This document shows positions 15,465-22,984 of a DNA stretch of 64,000 nucleotides, one piece after another. Source of the stretch: CADEED01 sp041395625 (lineage in GTDB: Bacteria > Pseudomonadota > Gammaproteobacteria > Steroidobacterales > Steroidobacteraceae); contig JAWLAE010000004.1 of the NCBI GenBank assembly GCA_041395625.1, forward strand, positions 186,001-250,000, in the 5' to 3' direction. The notes under the pieces were generated by a model that was given only the letters and a program-made list of their open reading frames with translations, did not search any database and was not told where the DNA came from. The number at the start of each line of letters is the position of its first letter. The stretch's first letter is position 1. Both the position numbers and the translations under genes were made by a program.

Positions 15465-16735
15465 GGGATGCTCTCCGAGACAGCGGATGGCGGTGCAGCA
15501 AGCGCTGAACGCCGTGCATAAGTGCGGGCGACATAGCGTTCCACGAGTTCCTGGAACTCGGCGGCGATCTGCTCGCCTTTGAGAGTCACGGTCTTGGCGC
15601 CATCTTCATAGACGGGCGCTACCGGCCGCTCGCCCGTGCCGGGTAGCGAAATTCCGATGTTGGCCTGCTTGCTCTCACCAGGGCCATTGACGACGCAGCC
15701 CATCACCGCTACGGTCATGTCCTCCACGCCGTCGTATTGCACGCGCCATTGCGGCATGCGATGGCGGATGTGCGACTGGATCGACTGCGCCAGTTCCTGG
15801 AAGTAGGTGCTGGTGGTCCGACCGCAGCCAGGACACGCGACCACCATAGGTATGAAGGAACGTAGTCCCATCGTCTGCAGGATTTCCTGTGCGACGATCA
15901 CTTCCTGCGTGCGGTCGCCACCCGGATCCGGCGTGAGTGACACGCGGATGGTGTCACCGATGCCTTCCTGCAGCAGCACGGCCATGCCGGCCGTTGATGC
16001 GACGATGCCCTTGGACCCCATGCCCGCTTCTGTGAGCCCGAGATGCAATGGGTAGTCGCAACGTGCAGCGAGGCTGCGATAGATCGCAATGAGATCCTGC
16101 ACACCGCTCACTTTGGCAGACAGGACGATGCGATTGCGCCGCAAGCCAAGCTCAACGGCACGCGCGGCGCTCTCGAGCGCCGACAAGACCACTGCTTCGC
16201 GCATAACCGCCGTGGCCGACAATGGTTGTGCGGCACGTGAATTCTCGTCCATGAGTCGCGTCAGCAAGGCTTGGTCCAGGCTGCCCCAGTTCACCCCGAT
16301 GCGGACGGGCTTGTCGTGTCGGCACGCCATCTCGATCATGTCCGCGAACTGCGGATCGCGTTTCGAGCCGCGGCCGACGTTGCCCGGATTGATGCGGTAT
16401 TTGGCGAGCGCCTTGGCACATGCCGGATGGTCGCGCAGCAGTTTGTGACCGTTGAAGTGAAAGTCGCCAACCAACGGTACGTCGACGCCGAGTTGTGCCA
16501 GGCGTTCAACAATTGGTGCGACTGCCCCAGCAGCCGCATCGGAATTTACCGTAATGCGCACCACCTCGGAGCCCGCGCGCGCCAAGGCTTTCACCTGCTG
16601 CGCAGTGCCCTCGACATCGGCGGTATCAGTGTTAGTCATCGACTGCACCAGGATCGGTGCGGCGTGCGGAGCGGTGCCACCGACCCGCGCGGGGCCGATG
16701 TTCACTGCGAGACAATTGCGTCGAGTTACGGACAT
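15461..16735 (-). CDS. ispG: 4-hydroxy-3-methylbut-2-enyl diphosphate synthase (flavodoxin)
   Basis: This 424-residue [4Fe-4S] enzyme carries out the penultimate step of the MEP isoprenoid pathway. The cluster ligands are Cys301 and Cys304 (ACPGCGRTT), Cys347 (MGCVVNGPGE) and Glu354, with the same spacing as E. coli (270/273/305/312). The N-terminal QSMTNTDTAD motif is canonical. An open frame continues 72 codons upstream, but family members start at RRNCLAVNIG-like sequence, so the ATG at 16735 was chosen. It supplies IPP/DMAPP for the quinones made by the nearby ubi genes. Confidence 0.96.
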   Translation of the reverse strand: MSVTRRNCLAVNIGPARVGGTAPHAAPILVQSMTNTDTADVEGTAQQVKALARAGSEVVRITVNSDAAAGAVAPIVERLAQLGVDVPLVGDFHFNGHKLLRDHPACAKALAKYRINPGNVGRGSKRDPQFADMIEMACRHDKPVRIGVNWGSLDQALLTRLMDENSRAAQPLSATAVMREAVVLSALESAARAVELGLRRNRIVLSAKVSGVQDLIAIYRSLAARCDYPLHLGLTEAGMGSKGIVASTAGMAVLLQEGIGDTIRVSLTPDPGGDRTQEVIVAQEILQTMGLRSFIPMVVACPGCGRTTSTYFQELAQSIQSHIRHRMPQWRVQYDGVEDMTVAVMGCVVNGPGESKQANIGISLPGTGERPVAPVYEDGAKTVTLKGEQIAAEFQELVERYVARTYARRSALAAPPSAVSESIP

Positions 16736-16907
16736 ATCTTGGGTGGCGCGGTGCGGGAGTTGCCCGCCTATGGCCACCATTCTAGGCGTAAGCCGCGCTG
16801 GTGGTGCAATGGCGCCACGGTTTTGCCAATCTGGCGGCGCGAACGCAATTTCATTTGGGCCTGCGAGTACTCGCGCGGTATGATGCCCGGGCTCGCTCAC
16901 ACAGATC

Positions 16908-17107
16908 TTGCCCGAGAGACTCCGCGCAATTGCGGGGCGCCGAAGGCGCAAGTTTCCGCCCGGAAACGCTCAGGCAAACGTACGGCAAGGTTCTATAGCG
17001 AGTTCTGGAGAGCGGCGGCGGCCCGTATGGTCGACTGCCCACCGAAGGGGTGCGGTACCGGCGCAATCGACGCCTGTGCCCGATCTCTCAGGTCTAAAGG
17101 ACAGAGG
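16908..17107 (+). promoter_or_regulatory. Tandem glycine riboswitch (two aptamers)
   Basis: The 461-base gap between ispG and gcvT holds a two-aptamer glycine riboswitch. Aptamer I (about 16908-16993) has CGAGAGAC, GCGCCGAAGGCGCAA and CGCTCAGGCAAA, in order. Aptamer II (about 17001-17107) has TCTGGAGAGC, CACCGAAGGGG and CTCTCAGGTCTAAAGGACAGAG. Both sets are the conserved core of the gcvT RNA motif. An intrinsic terminator follows at once, so glycine binding should prevent termination and switch the glycine cleavage operon on. The remaining 170 bases (16736-16907) must contain the promoters for ispG (minus) and for this leader. No strong hexamers stood out by eye. Confidence 0.95.
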
Positions 17108-17146
17108 GGCGGCAGGGGTTGCAAGACTCCTGCCGCCTTATTTTTT
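17108..17146 (+). terminator. Riboswitch-controlled terminator before gcvT
   Basis: GGCGGCAGG (17108-17116) and CCTGCCGCC (17129-17137) form a 9-bp stem followed by TTATTTTTT. Its 5' arm directly abuts the CAGAGG end of aptamer II, so ligand-bound folding of the P1 helix could compete with the terminator. It lies 50 bases before the gcvT start. Confidence 0.9.
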
Positions 17147-17196
17147 GAGCTGCGCATCGGTGTGCAGCTCGCCTCGAACTTTGGGAGCCTGCCTGC

Positions 17197-18285
17197 GTGG
17201 GACGAAGAACACCTCTCTACGATCTGCACGTAGCACTCGGCGCCCGCATGGTCGACTTCGGCGGCTGGGACATGCCCGTCAACTATGGCTCGCAGATCGA
17301 AGAACACCACGCTGTGCGGCAATCCGCTGGCATATTCGATGTGTCACACATGTGCGTGGTCGATTTGCGTGGCCCGCGCGTGCGCGAGTTCCTGCGCTTG
17401 CTGCTCGCCAATGACGTGGGCAAATTGCTCCAGCCGGGCAAGGCCCTCTACAGCTGCATGTTGAACGACGCCGGTGGCGTGCTCGACGACCTGATCGTGT
17501 ATTTTCTCGACGAATCCTGGTTTCGCGTCGTCGTGAACGCAGGCACGCGCGATGCCGACATAGACTGGATGCGGCAACACGCGGCAGCCTACCAAGTAGA
17601 GGTGATCGAGCGCGCGGAGTTCGCCATGCTGGCCGTGCAAGGCCCGCTGGCACGCGGCAAGGTGGCTGAATTGCTGGCGCCAGAGCAGCGCGCCGCTGCG
17701 TTGGCGCAGGCGCCCTTCTTCGGTCGCGAATGCGGCGATTGGTTCGTTGCCCGCACTGGCTACACGGGCGAGGACGGGTTCGAAGTTGTCATGCCGGCGA
17801 CGGATGCGCCACGGGTGTGGCAAACGCTCGTTGCGAGCGGTGTCGCATCCTGTGGGCTGGGCGCGCGCGACACCTTGCGGCTCGAAGCCGGCATGAATCT
17901 CTATGGCAATGACATGGACGCGAGCAAGCACCCACTCGAGTCGGGGCTCGGCTGGACAGTGGCATTCAAGCCGGAGGACCGCGAGTTTATCGGGCGTCGC
18001 GCGCTGGAGTCGATTCGCGCGGCGGGCGTCGCACGCAAGCTGGTTGCATTGCTGCTCGAGGAGCGCGGCGTGTTGCGCCCGCATCAGCGGGTCGTGGTCG
18101 ACGGATTCGACGACGGCGAAGTGACCAGTGGCACGTTCTCGCCGACGCTGCAGAAGTCGATCGCGTTCGCACGGGTACCGGTGGGTGCTGCCGATGCTGT
18201 GCGCGTAGACATAAGGGGCAAGTTGCTGCCGGCGCGCGTCGTGAAGGCGCCGTTCGTACGTAACGGCCAGATTTTGGTGAGCTAA
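17197..18285 (+). CDS. gcvT: Glycine cleavage T protein (aminomethyltransferase)
   Basis: A 362-residue protein that transfers the methylene group from the aminomethyl-lipoyl H protein to THF and releases ammonia. It shows the family start RTPLYDLHVALGARMVDFGGWDMPVNYG and the core LRLEAGMNLYGNDMD. It begins at a GTG, preceded by TTGGGAGCC as ribosome site. It is the first gene of the riboswitch-controlled gcvT-gcvH-gcvPA-gcvPB operon. Length is that of the E. coli enzyme (364). Confidence 0.97.
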   Translation: MGRRTPLYDLHVALGARMVDFGGWDMPVNYGSQIEEHHAVRQSAGIFDVSHMCVVDLRGPRVREFLRLLLANDVGKLLQPGKALYSCMLNDAGGVLDDLIVYFLDESWFRVVVNAGTRDADIDWMRQHAAAYQVEVIERAEFAMLAVQGPLARGKVAELLAPEQRAAALAQAPFFGRECGDWFVARTGYTGEDGFEVVMPATDAPRVWQTLVASGVASCGLGARDTLRLEAGMNLYGNDMDASKHPLESGLGWTVAFKPEDREFIGRRALESIRAAGVARKLVALLLEERGVLRPHQRVVVDGFDDGEVTSGTFSPTLQKSIAFARVPVGAADAVRVDIRGKLLPARVVKAPFVRNGQILVS

Positions 18286-18303
18286 CAGTTTGGGAGTCGA
18301 TCG

Positions 18304-18699
18304 ATGAGTCAGGTAACAGACGATCGCAGATACACGAAGTCGCACGAATGGGTGAAGCCGCTCGACGACGGTACGGTCGAAGTTGGAATCACGGACCACG
18401 CGCAGCATGCACTCGGCGACCTCGTATTCGTCGAAGTGCCGGATGCCGACCGGGTCCTGGCGGCCGGCCAAGCCTGCGCAGTGGTCGAGTCGGTCAAGGC
18501 GGCGTCGGATGTCTATGCGCCGATCGCCGGCACGGTGGTCGCGGTCAACGCCGAGCTGGGGTCGACACCCGAATTGATCAATCAGGATCCATACGGCAAG
18601 GGCTGGATGTTGCGCCTCAGGCCCGCCAGCGCAGACGCCGTTGCTGGTCTGCTGTCGGCTGCCGACTATCAGGCGCATCTGGCCGCCGCAGGAGATTGA
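18304..18699 (+). CDS. gcvH: Glycine cleavage H protein
   Basis: This 131-residue carrier shuttles the aminomethyl group between the P and T proteins on a lipoyl arm. The lipoylated residue is Lys65 in VVESVKAASDVYAPI. The N-terminal YTKSHEWVKP is canonical. It lies 18 bases after gcvT and 1 base before gcvPA. The lipA and lipB genes at 57.6-59.3 kb encode its modification route. Confidence 0.98.
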   Translation: MSQVTDDRRYTKSHEWVKPLDDGTVEVGITDHAQHALGDLVFVEVPDADRVLAAGQACAVVESVKAASDVYAPIAGTVVAVNAELGSTPELINQDPYGKGWMLRLRPASADAVAGLLSAADYQAHLAAAGD

Positions 18700-18700
18700 G

Positions 18701-20077
18701 ATGCCCTTCAATCCACATACGCCTGAAGACGTGCGTCAGATGCTCGCGGCGATCGGCGCCACGGATATCGAGCAGTTGTTCGATGAGATCCCGGCAACAC
18801 TTCGCATCAAGGGGCTCGATGGTGTGCCCGAAGCGCTGTCGGAGATGGAGATTGGCCGCCTGATGACCCAGCGCGCCGCGCGCGACGGGCGGCCGCTGGT
18901 ATTCATCGGCGCGGGCGCTTATGAGCATCACATTCCAGCGGCAGTCTGGGCGATTACGACGCGCGGCGAGTTCTACAGCGCCTATACGCCTTACCAGGCC
19001 GAAGCGTCACAGGGCACGCTGCAGCTCATCTACGAGTACCAGACGATGATCGCCTCGCTCACTGGTATGGCGGTGTCGAATGCATCGTTGTATGACGGTG
19101 GGTCGGCGGTAGCGGAGGCTGCCTTGATGGCGGTGCGCGCGCATCGCAAGTCGAAGTCGCAGCGGATACTCGTGCCGACCAGCGTGCATCCGAACTATCG
19201 TAAGGTCGCGCTCGCCACCGCTGGTAACCAGGGTGTGCGTTTCGAGGAAGTGCCGTACGTGCGGGAGTCGGGCCGGGTGAACGTCGAGGCGTTGGCGAAG
19301 TATGCCGGCGAGGACGTTACGGCCGTCGTAATCCAGCAACCGAATTTCTTCGGTGTACTGGAGGACGTGGACGCGCTCACCGACTGGGCGCACGCCAACG
19401 GCATCATGGTGATCGCGTCGGTCAATCCCACAGCGCTCGCGATCCTGAAGCCGCCGGGCGAGTGGGGCGAACAGGGTGCCGATATCGTGGTTGGCGATTG
19501 CCAACCCCTGGGTGTGCCGTTGTCGTCGGGTGGTCCTTATGCCGGGTTCCTCACCACGCGCATGGACTACGTGCGGCAGATGCCCGGTCGGATCGTTGGG
19601 CGCACGCTCGACGTGACCGGCAAGCCTGGATTCACGCTCACGTTGCAGGCGCGCGAGCAGCATATCCGACGCGGCAAGGCTACCTCCAATATCTGCACGA
19701 ATCAGGGCCTGCTGGTCACGGCGGCGACCATCTATATGTCTTTGCTGGGCCCCGAAGGCCTGGAGCGCGTGGCGCTCGCGGCGCATCGACGTACTAACGA
19801 CCTGGTCCAGGCCGCCGAAAAACTGCCGGGAGTGCGGGTTGCGTTCAACGCGCCGCGCTTCCACGAATCCGTGCTGCTGCTCGATCGTCCCGTCGCGCCG
19901 GTGCTCAAGCAGCTGGGTGAGCGCGGCATCGTCGGTGGCTATGATCTGTCACCACACTATCCGGAGCTGGGTCAGGCGTTGCTGATTTGTGCCACGGAAA
20001 CCAAGACCGCCGCGGATATCGATCGATACGTCACGGCACTGGGCGATTCGCTCAGGGCCGTGGCTCGTGCGGCCTGA
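18701..20077 (+). CDS. gcvPA: Glycine dehydrogenase (decarboxylating) subunit 1
   Basis: A 458-residue protein equal to the N-terminal half of the P protein: FNPHTPEDVRQMLAAIG at the start, FIGAGAYEHHIPAAVW and NASLYDGGSAVAEA in the middle, and GGYDLSPHYPEL at the end. It pairs with gcvPB to make the PLP enzyme that decarboxylates glycine. E. coli and Pseudomonas have one fused protein, so the split form is a lineage marker. The ATG at 18701 has GGAG 9 bases upstream. A longer frame upstream overlaps gcvH and was rejected. Confidence 0.97.
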   Translation: MPFNPHTPEDVRQMLAAIGATDIEQLFDEIPATLRIKGLDGVPEALSEMEIGRLMTQRAARDGRPLVFIGAGAYEHHIPAAVWAITTRGEFYSAYTPYQAEASQGTLQLIYEYQTMIASLTGMAVSNASLYDGGSAVAEAALMAVRAHRKSKSQRILVPTSVHPNYRKVALATAGNQGVRFEEVPYVRESGRVNVEALAKYAGEDVTAVVIQQPNFFGVLEDVDALTDWAHANGIMVIASVNPTALAILKPPGEWGEQGADIVVGDCQPLGVPLSSGGPYAGFLTTRMDYVRQMPGRIVGRTLDVTGKPGFTLTLQAREQHIRRGKATSNICTNQGLLVTAATIYMSLLGPEGLERVALAAHRRTNDLVQAAEKLPGVRVAFNAPRFHESVLLLDRPVAPVLKQLGERGIVGGYDLSPHYPELGQALLICATETKTAADIDRYVTALGDSLRAVARAA

Positions 20078-20101
20078 CGCCCCGAGTCTGGAGAATCTGC
20101 A

Positions 20102-21628
20102 ATGCTGAAACCACAAGAACGAGTCATTTTCGAATATTCCCGGCCAGGCCGTGGCGCCTACGCGCAATGGCCGAGCAACGAGCCGCCAACCGGGCAGCTA
20201 CGGCACGACGACGCAGCATTGGCTGATATCCCGCCTGCGTTGCGGCGCAAGTCGCGACCGCTGCTGCCGGAGGTGAGCGAACTCGAGACAGTGCGGCATT
20301 TCACGCGCCTCTCGCAGCTCAATTTCTCGATCGATACCAACTTCTATCCGCTCGGCTCGTGCACGATGAAGTACAACCCGAAAGCGTGCAACAGCTACGC
20401 GATGCTGCCGGAGTTCCTGGCGCGCCACCCGCTGGCGCCCGATTCGCAGGGCCAGGGTTTCCTCGAATGCATGTTCGAACTGCAGGAAATGCTGAAGGCG
20501 GTGACCGGCATGCAAGGCGTATCGCTCGCCCCGATGGCTGGTGCGCATGGCGAGTTCGCAGGTGTGGCGATGATCCGCGCCTATCATCGCGCGCGCGGTG
20601 ACCTTGCGCGCAATGAGATCATCGTTCCCGAAGCCGCCCACGGCACCAACCCTGCTACAGCGACGATGTGTGGTTGTGTCGTGCGGGAAATTCCAGTCAA
20701 TGCAGACGGCGATGTCGACGTCGAGGCGCTCAAGGCCGCGGTGGGCCCGAACACGGCTGGCATCATGTTGACCAACCCCTCGACCCTCGGCGTGTTCGAG
20801 CGGCGAATTACAGAAGTGGCCAAGATCGTGCACGATGCGGGCGGTCTGCTCTACTACGACGGCGCCAACCTGAACGCAATCCTCGGCAAGGTGCGACCTG
20901 GTGACATGGGCTTCGATGTCATCCACATGAACTTGCACAAGACGTTTTCGACACCACACGGCGGCGGCGGGCCTGGTGCCGGTGCGGTGGGCGTCAGCAA
21001 ACGCCTGCTGCCGTTCCTGCCAATTCCGCTCGTAGGCAGGTACGATGACAACGGGAATGCGAAGTATCGCTGGCTCGCGGAGGCTGATCTGCCGCAGTCG
21101 ATTGGCCGATTGTCGGCCTTCATGGGCAATGCGGGCGTGTTGCTGCGAGCTTACATCTACATGCGCATGCTGGGGCGCGAAGGTATGCAGCGCGTTGGGG
21201 AGTTCGCGACGCTGAATGCTAACTATCTGCTCGCCCGTCTGACTGCGGAAGGGTTCCAGGCAGCCTACCCGAACCGACGCGCCAGTCACGAATTCATCAT
21301 TACCGCGAAGCGACAGGCCAAAGAACTGGGCATCACGGCGATGGACTTCGCCAAACGACTGCTCGACTATGGGTTTCATGCGCCGACGACCTACTTTCCG
21401 CTGCTGGTGCCGGAGTGCCTGTTGATCGAGCCGACGGAGACTGAAAGCAAAGAAGCGCTGGATGGCTTTGTCGCTGCCATGGTGGCGATTCAGCGTGAAG
21501 CCGAATCACAGCCCGAGCAGGTGAAGTCGGCGCCGCACACCATGACGGTGCGCCGTCTCGATGATGTGCGCGCCGCGAAGCAGCTCGATCTGACCTGGCG
21601 ACCGGTTGCGGCCAGCGGCCAGGCGTGA
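20102..21628 (+). CDS. gcvPB: Glycine dehydrogenase (decarboxylating) subunit 2
   Basis: This 508-residue C-terminal half of the P protein carries the PLP lysine, Lys280, in HMNLHKTFSTPHGGGGPG. Also present is LGSCTMKYNPKA near residue 87. It lies 24 bases after gcvPA with a GGAG-type ribosome site. The stop overlaps the dgkA start by 4 bases (GTGA). Confidence 0.97.
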   Translation: MLKPQERVIFEYSRPGRGAYAQWPSNEPPTGQLRHDDAALADIPPALRRKSRPLLPEVSELETVRHFTRLSQLNFSIDTNFYPLGSCTMKYNPKACNSYAMLPEFLARHPLAPDSQGQGFLECMFELQEMLKAVTGMQGVSLAPMAGAHGEFAGVAMIRAYHRARGDLARNEIIVPEAAHGTNPATATMCGCVVREIPVNADGDVDVEALKAAVGPNTAGIMLTNPSTLGVFERRITEVAKIVHDAGGLLYYDGANLNAILGKVRPGDMGFDVIHMNLHKTFSTPHGGGGPGAGAVGVSKRLLPFLPIPLVGRYDDNGNAKYRWLAEADLPQSIGRLSAFMGNAGVLLRAYIYMRMLGREGMQRVGEFATLNANYLLARLTAEGFQAAYPNRRASHEFIITAKRQAKELGITAMDFAKRLLDYGFHAPTTYFPLLVPECLLIEPTETESKEALDGFVAAMVAIQREAESQPEQVKSAPHTMTVRRLDDVRAAKQLDLTWRPVAASGQA

Positions 21629-22020
21629 GTGACGACACGGTGACCGATCCGGCCGTCCTGCGGGACAAGCCTACCGGTGTGACGCGCGTGCTGCGCGCGT
21701 TTGGTAATTCACTCAAAGGCTTTGCCGGTGCATTCCGTGAGGAAGCGGCGTTCCGACAGGAACTCGCACTCGCAATCGTGGTCATTCCTGTTGGGGTGTG
21801 GATTGGCGATTCGGGTGTCGAACGTGCTCTGCTGATCGCACCGATGCTGCTGATATTGGTGGTCGAGCTCCTGAACAGCGCGATCGAAGCGGTGGTCGAT
21901 CGCGTCGGGCTCGAGCGGCATCGCCTCTCTGGTCTCGCCAAGGACATTGGTTCCGCGGCAGTATTCATGGCCTTCGTGCTGCTCGTCACGGTTTGGGTCT
22001 TGGTTCTTTTCGATCGCTGA
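21625..22020 (+). CDS. dgkA: Diacylglycerol kinase
   Basis: A 131-residue inner-membrane enzyme with three transmembrane segments and the family signature ELLNSAIEAVVDRVG near residues 70-84. EEAAFRQEL precedes the first helix. It phosphorylates diacylglycerol released by periplasmic glucan or LPS-modifying enzymes. The GTG start overlaps gcvPB, so it may be expressed under the glycine riboswitch. That pairing has no obvious metabolic logic. Confidence 0.92.
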   Translation: MSDDTVTDPAVLRDKPTGVTRVLRAFGNSLKGFAGAFREEAAFRQELALAIVVIPVGVWIGDSGVERALLIAPMLLILVVELLNSAIEAVVDRVGLERHRLSGLAKDIGSAAVFMAFVLLVTVWVLVLFDR

Positions 22021-22035
22021 GCGAAAGTGGGGCAC

Positions 22036-22971
22036 ATGACGGCACTGATTTGCGGGTCCGTGGCATACGACACGGTCATGATGTTCGATGGCAGGTTTCG
22101 CGATCATATCCTCGCGGACCGGATTCATATGCTGAACGTGGCCTTTCTGGTGCCGCAGATGCGTCGCAACTTCGGCGGCTGTGCCGGCAACATCGCCTAC
22201 AACCTCAAGTTGTTAGGCGGTGAGGGTCGCATCATGGCGACGGTCGGGCGCGATTTCGCGCCGTACGAAGGTTGGCTGCGGGACAATGGCCTGGTCCAGC
22301 ATCTCATCAGCAAGCTCGACGGCGAGTACACCGCGCAGGCCTACATCACGACCGATCTCGACAACAATCAGATCACGGCGTTTCACCCGGGCGCGATGAA
22401 TTTCGCGCATCGCAATCACGTCCCGACCGACGGCAGCATCAAGCTCGGCATCGTCGCGCCGGAGAATCGCGACGGCATGCTCGAGCACGCGGCACAGTTT
22501 CAGGCAGCGGGAATCCCATTCATTTTCGATCCAGGCCAGGCAATGGCACTGTTCAATGGCGACGATTTCCGTGCCTTTGTCGAGCAGGCCAGCTGGGTTG
22601 CGGTCAACGACTACGAGAGTAGCGTGCTCGTCGAACGCACGGGTTGGTCGCTCGAAGAAATAGCGCAGCGGGTCCGGGCGCTGATCGTCACGCGCGGTGG
22701 CGAAGGCAGTCAGATCTATGCCGCTGGCCAGCGTCACGATGTGCCGCCAGTCAAGCCCGCCAAGATCGCTGATCCGACCGGCTGCGGTGATGCTTATCGT
22801 GCTGGCCTGCTCTACGGTCTGCAGCGTGGTCTGGATTGGCCGACCACCGGGCGCATCGCCTCACTCATGGGTGCGCTCAAGATCGAACACCATGGTACGC
22901 AGAACCATCGTTTCACCCGTGCCGAATTCGCGGCGCGCTTCAAGTCTGAGTTCCAGGCGGAATTCACCTGA
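22036..22971 (+). CDS. PfkB-family carbohydrate/nucleoside kinase (adenosine-kinase-like)
   Basis: A 311-residue ribokinase-fold protein. It starts ALICGSVAYDTVM, has NFGGCAGNIAYNL near residue 45 and ends with the second PfkB signature DPTGCGDAYRAGLL, whose Asp is the catalytic base. The residues around the substrate pocket resemble bacterial adenosine/ribokinase-like members, but the sugar is uncertain. I chose the ATG at 22036, since the GTG at 22027 adds only three residues. It follows dgkA by 15 bases and precedes the HtrA-like gene by 13 bases. Confidence 0.88.
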   Translation: MTALICGSVAYDTVMMFDGRFRDHILADRIHMLNVAFLVPQMRRNFGGCAGNIAYNLKLLGGEGRIMATVGRDFAPYEGWLRDNGLVQHLISKLDGEYTAQAYITTDLDNNQITAFHPGAMNFAHRNHVPTDGSIKLGIVAPENRDGMLEHAAQFQAAGIPFIFDPGQAMALFNGDDFRAFVEQASWVAVNDYESSVLVERTGWSLEEIAQRVRALIVTRGGEGSQIYAAGQRHDVPPVKPAKIADPTGCGDAYRAGLLYGLQRGLDWPTTGRIASLMGALKIEHHGTQNHRFTRAEFAARFKSEFQAEFT

Positions 22972-22984
22972 GACAGGATTGAGT

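Noticed and set aside
16736..16951. N-terminal extension of ispG by 72 codons
   Set aside because: It reaches the riboswitch region, has no family similarity and adds sequence not found in IspG, which starts near the ATG at 16735.
17344..18711. A 455-codon minus-strand frame opposite gcvT and gcvH
   Set aside because: A GC-rich shadow frame with no family pattern, ribosome site or promoter. It runs across two certain genes and the gap between them.
20198..21379. A 393-codon minus-strand frame opposite gcvPB
   Set aside because: Same antisense composition, no start signals, and completely inside a certain gene.
22697..22984. N-terminal extension of the HtrA-like gene by 96 codons
   Set aside because: It lies within the PfkB kinase gene and would bury a clear signal peptide that begins at 22985.
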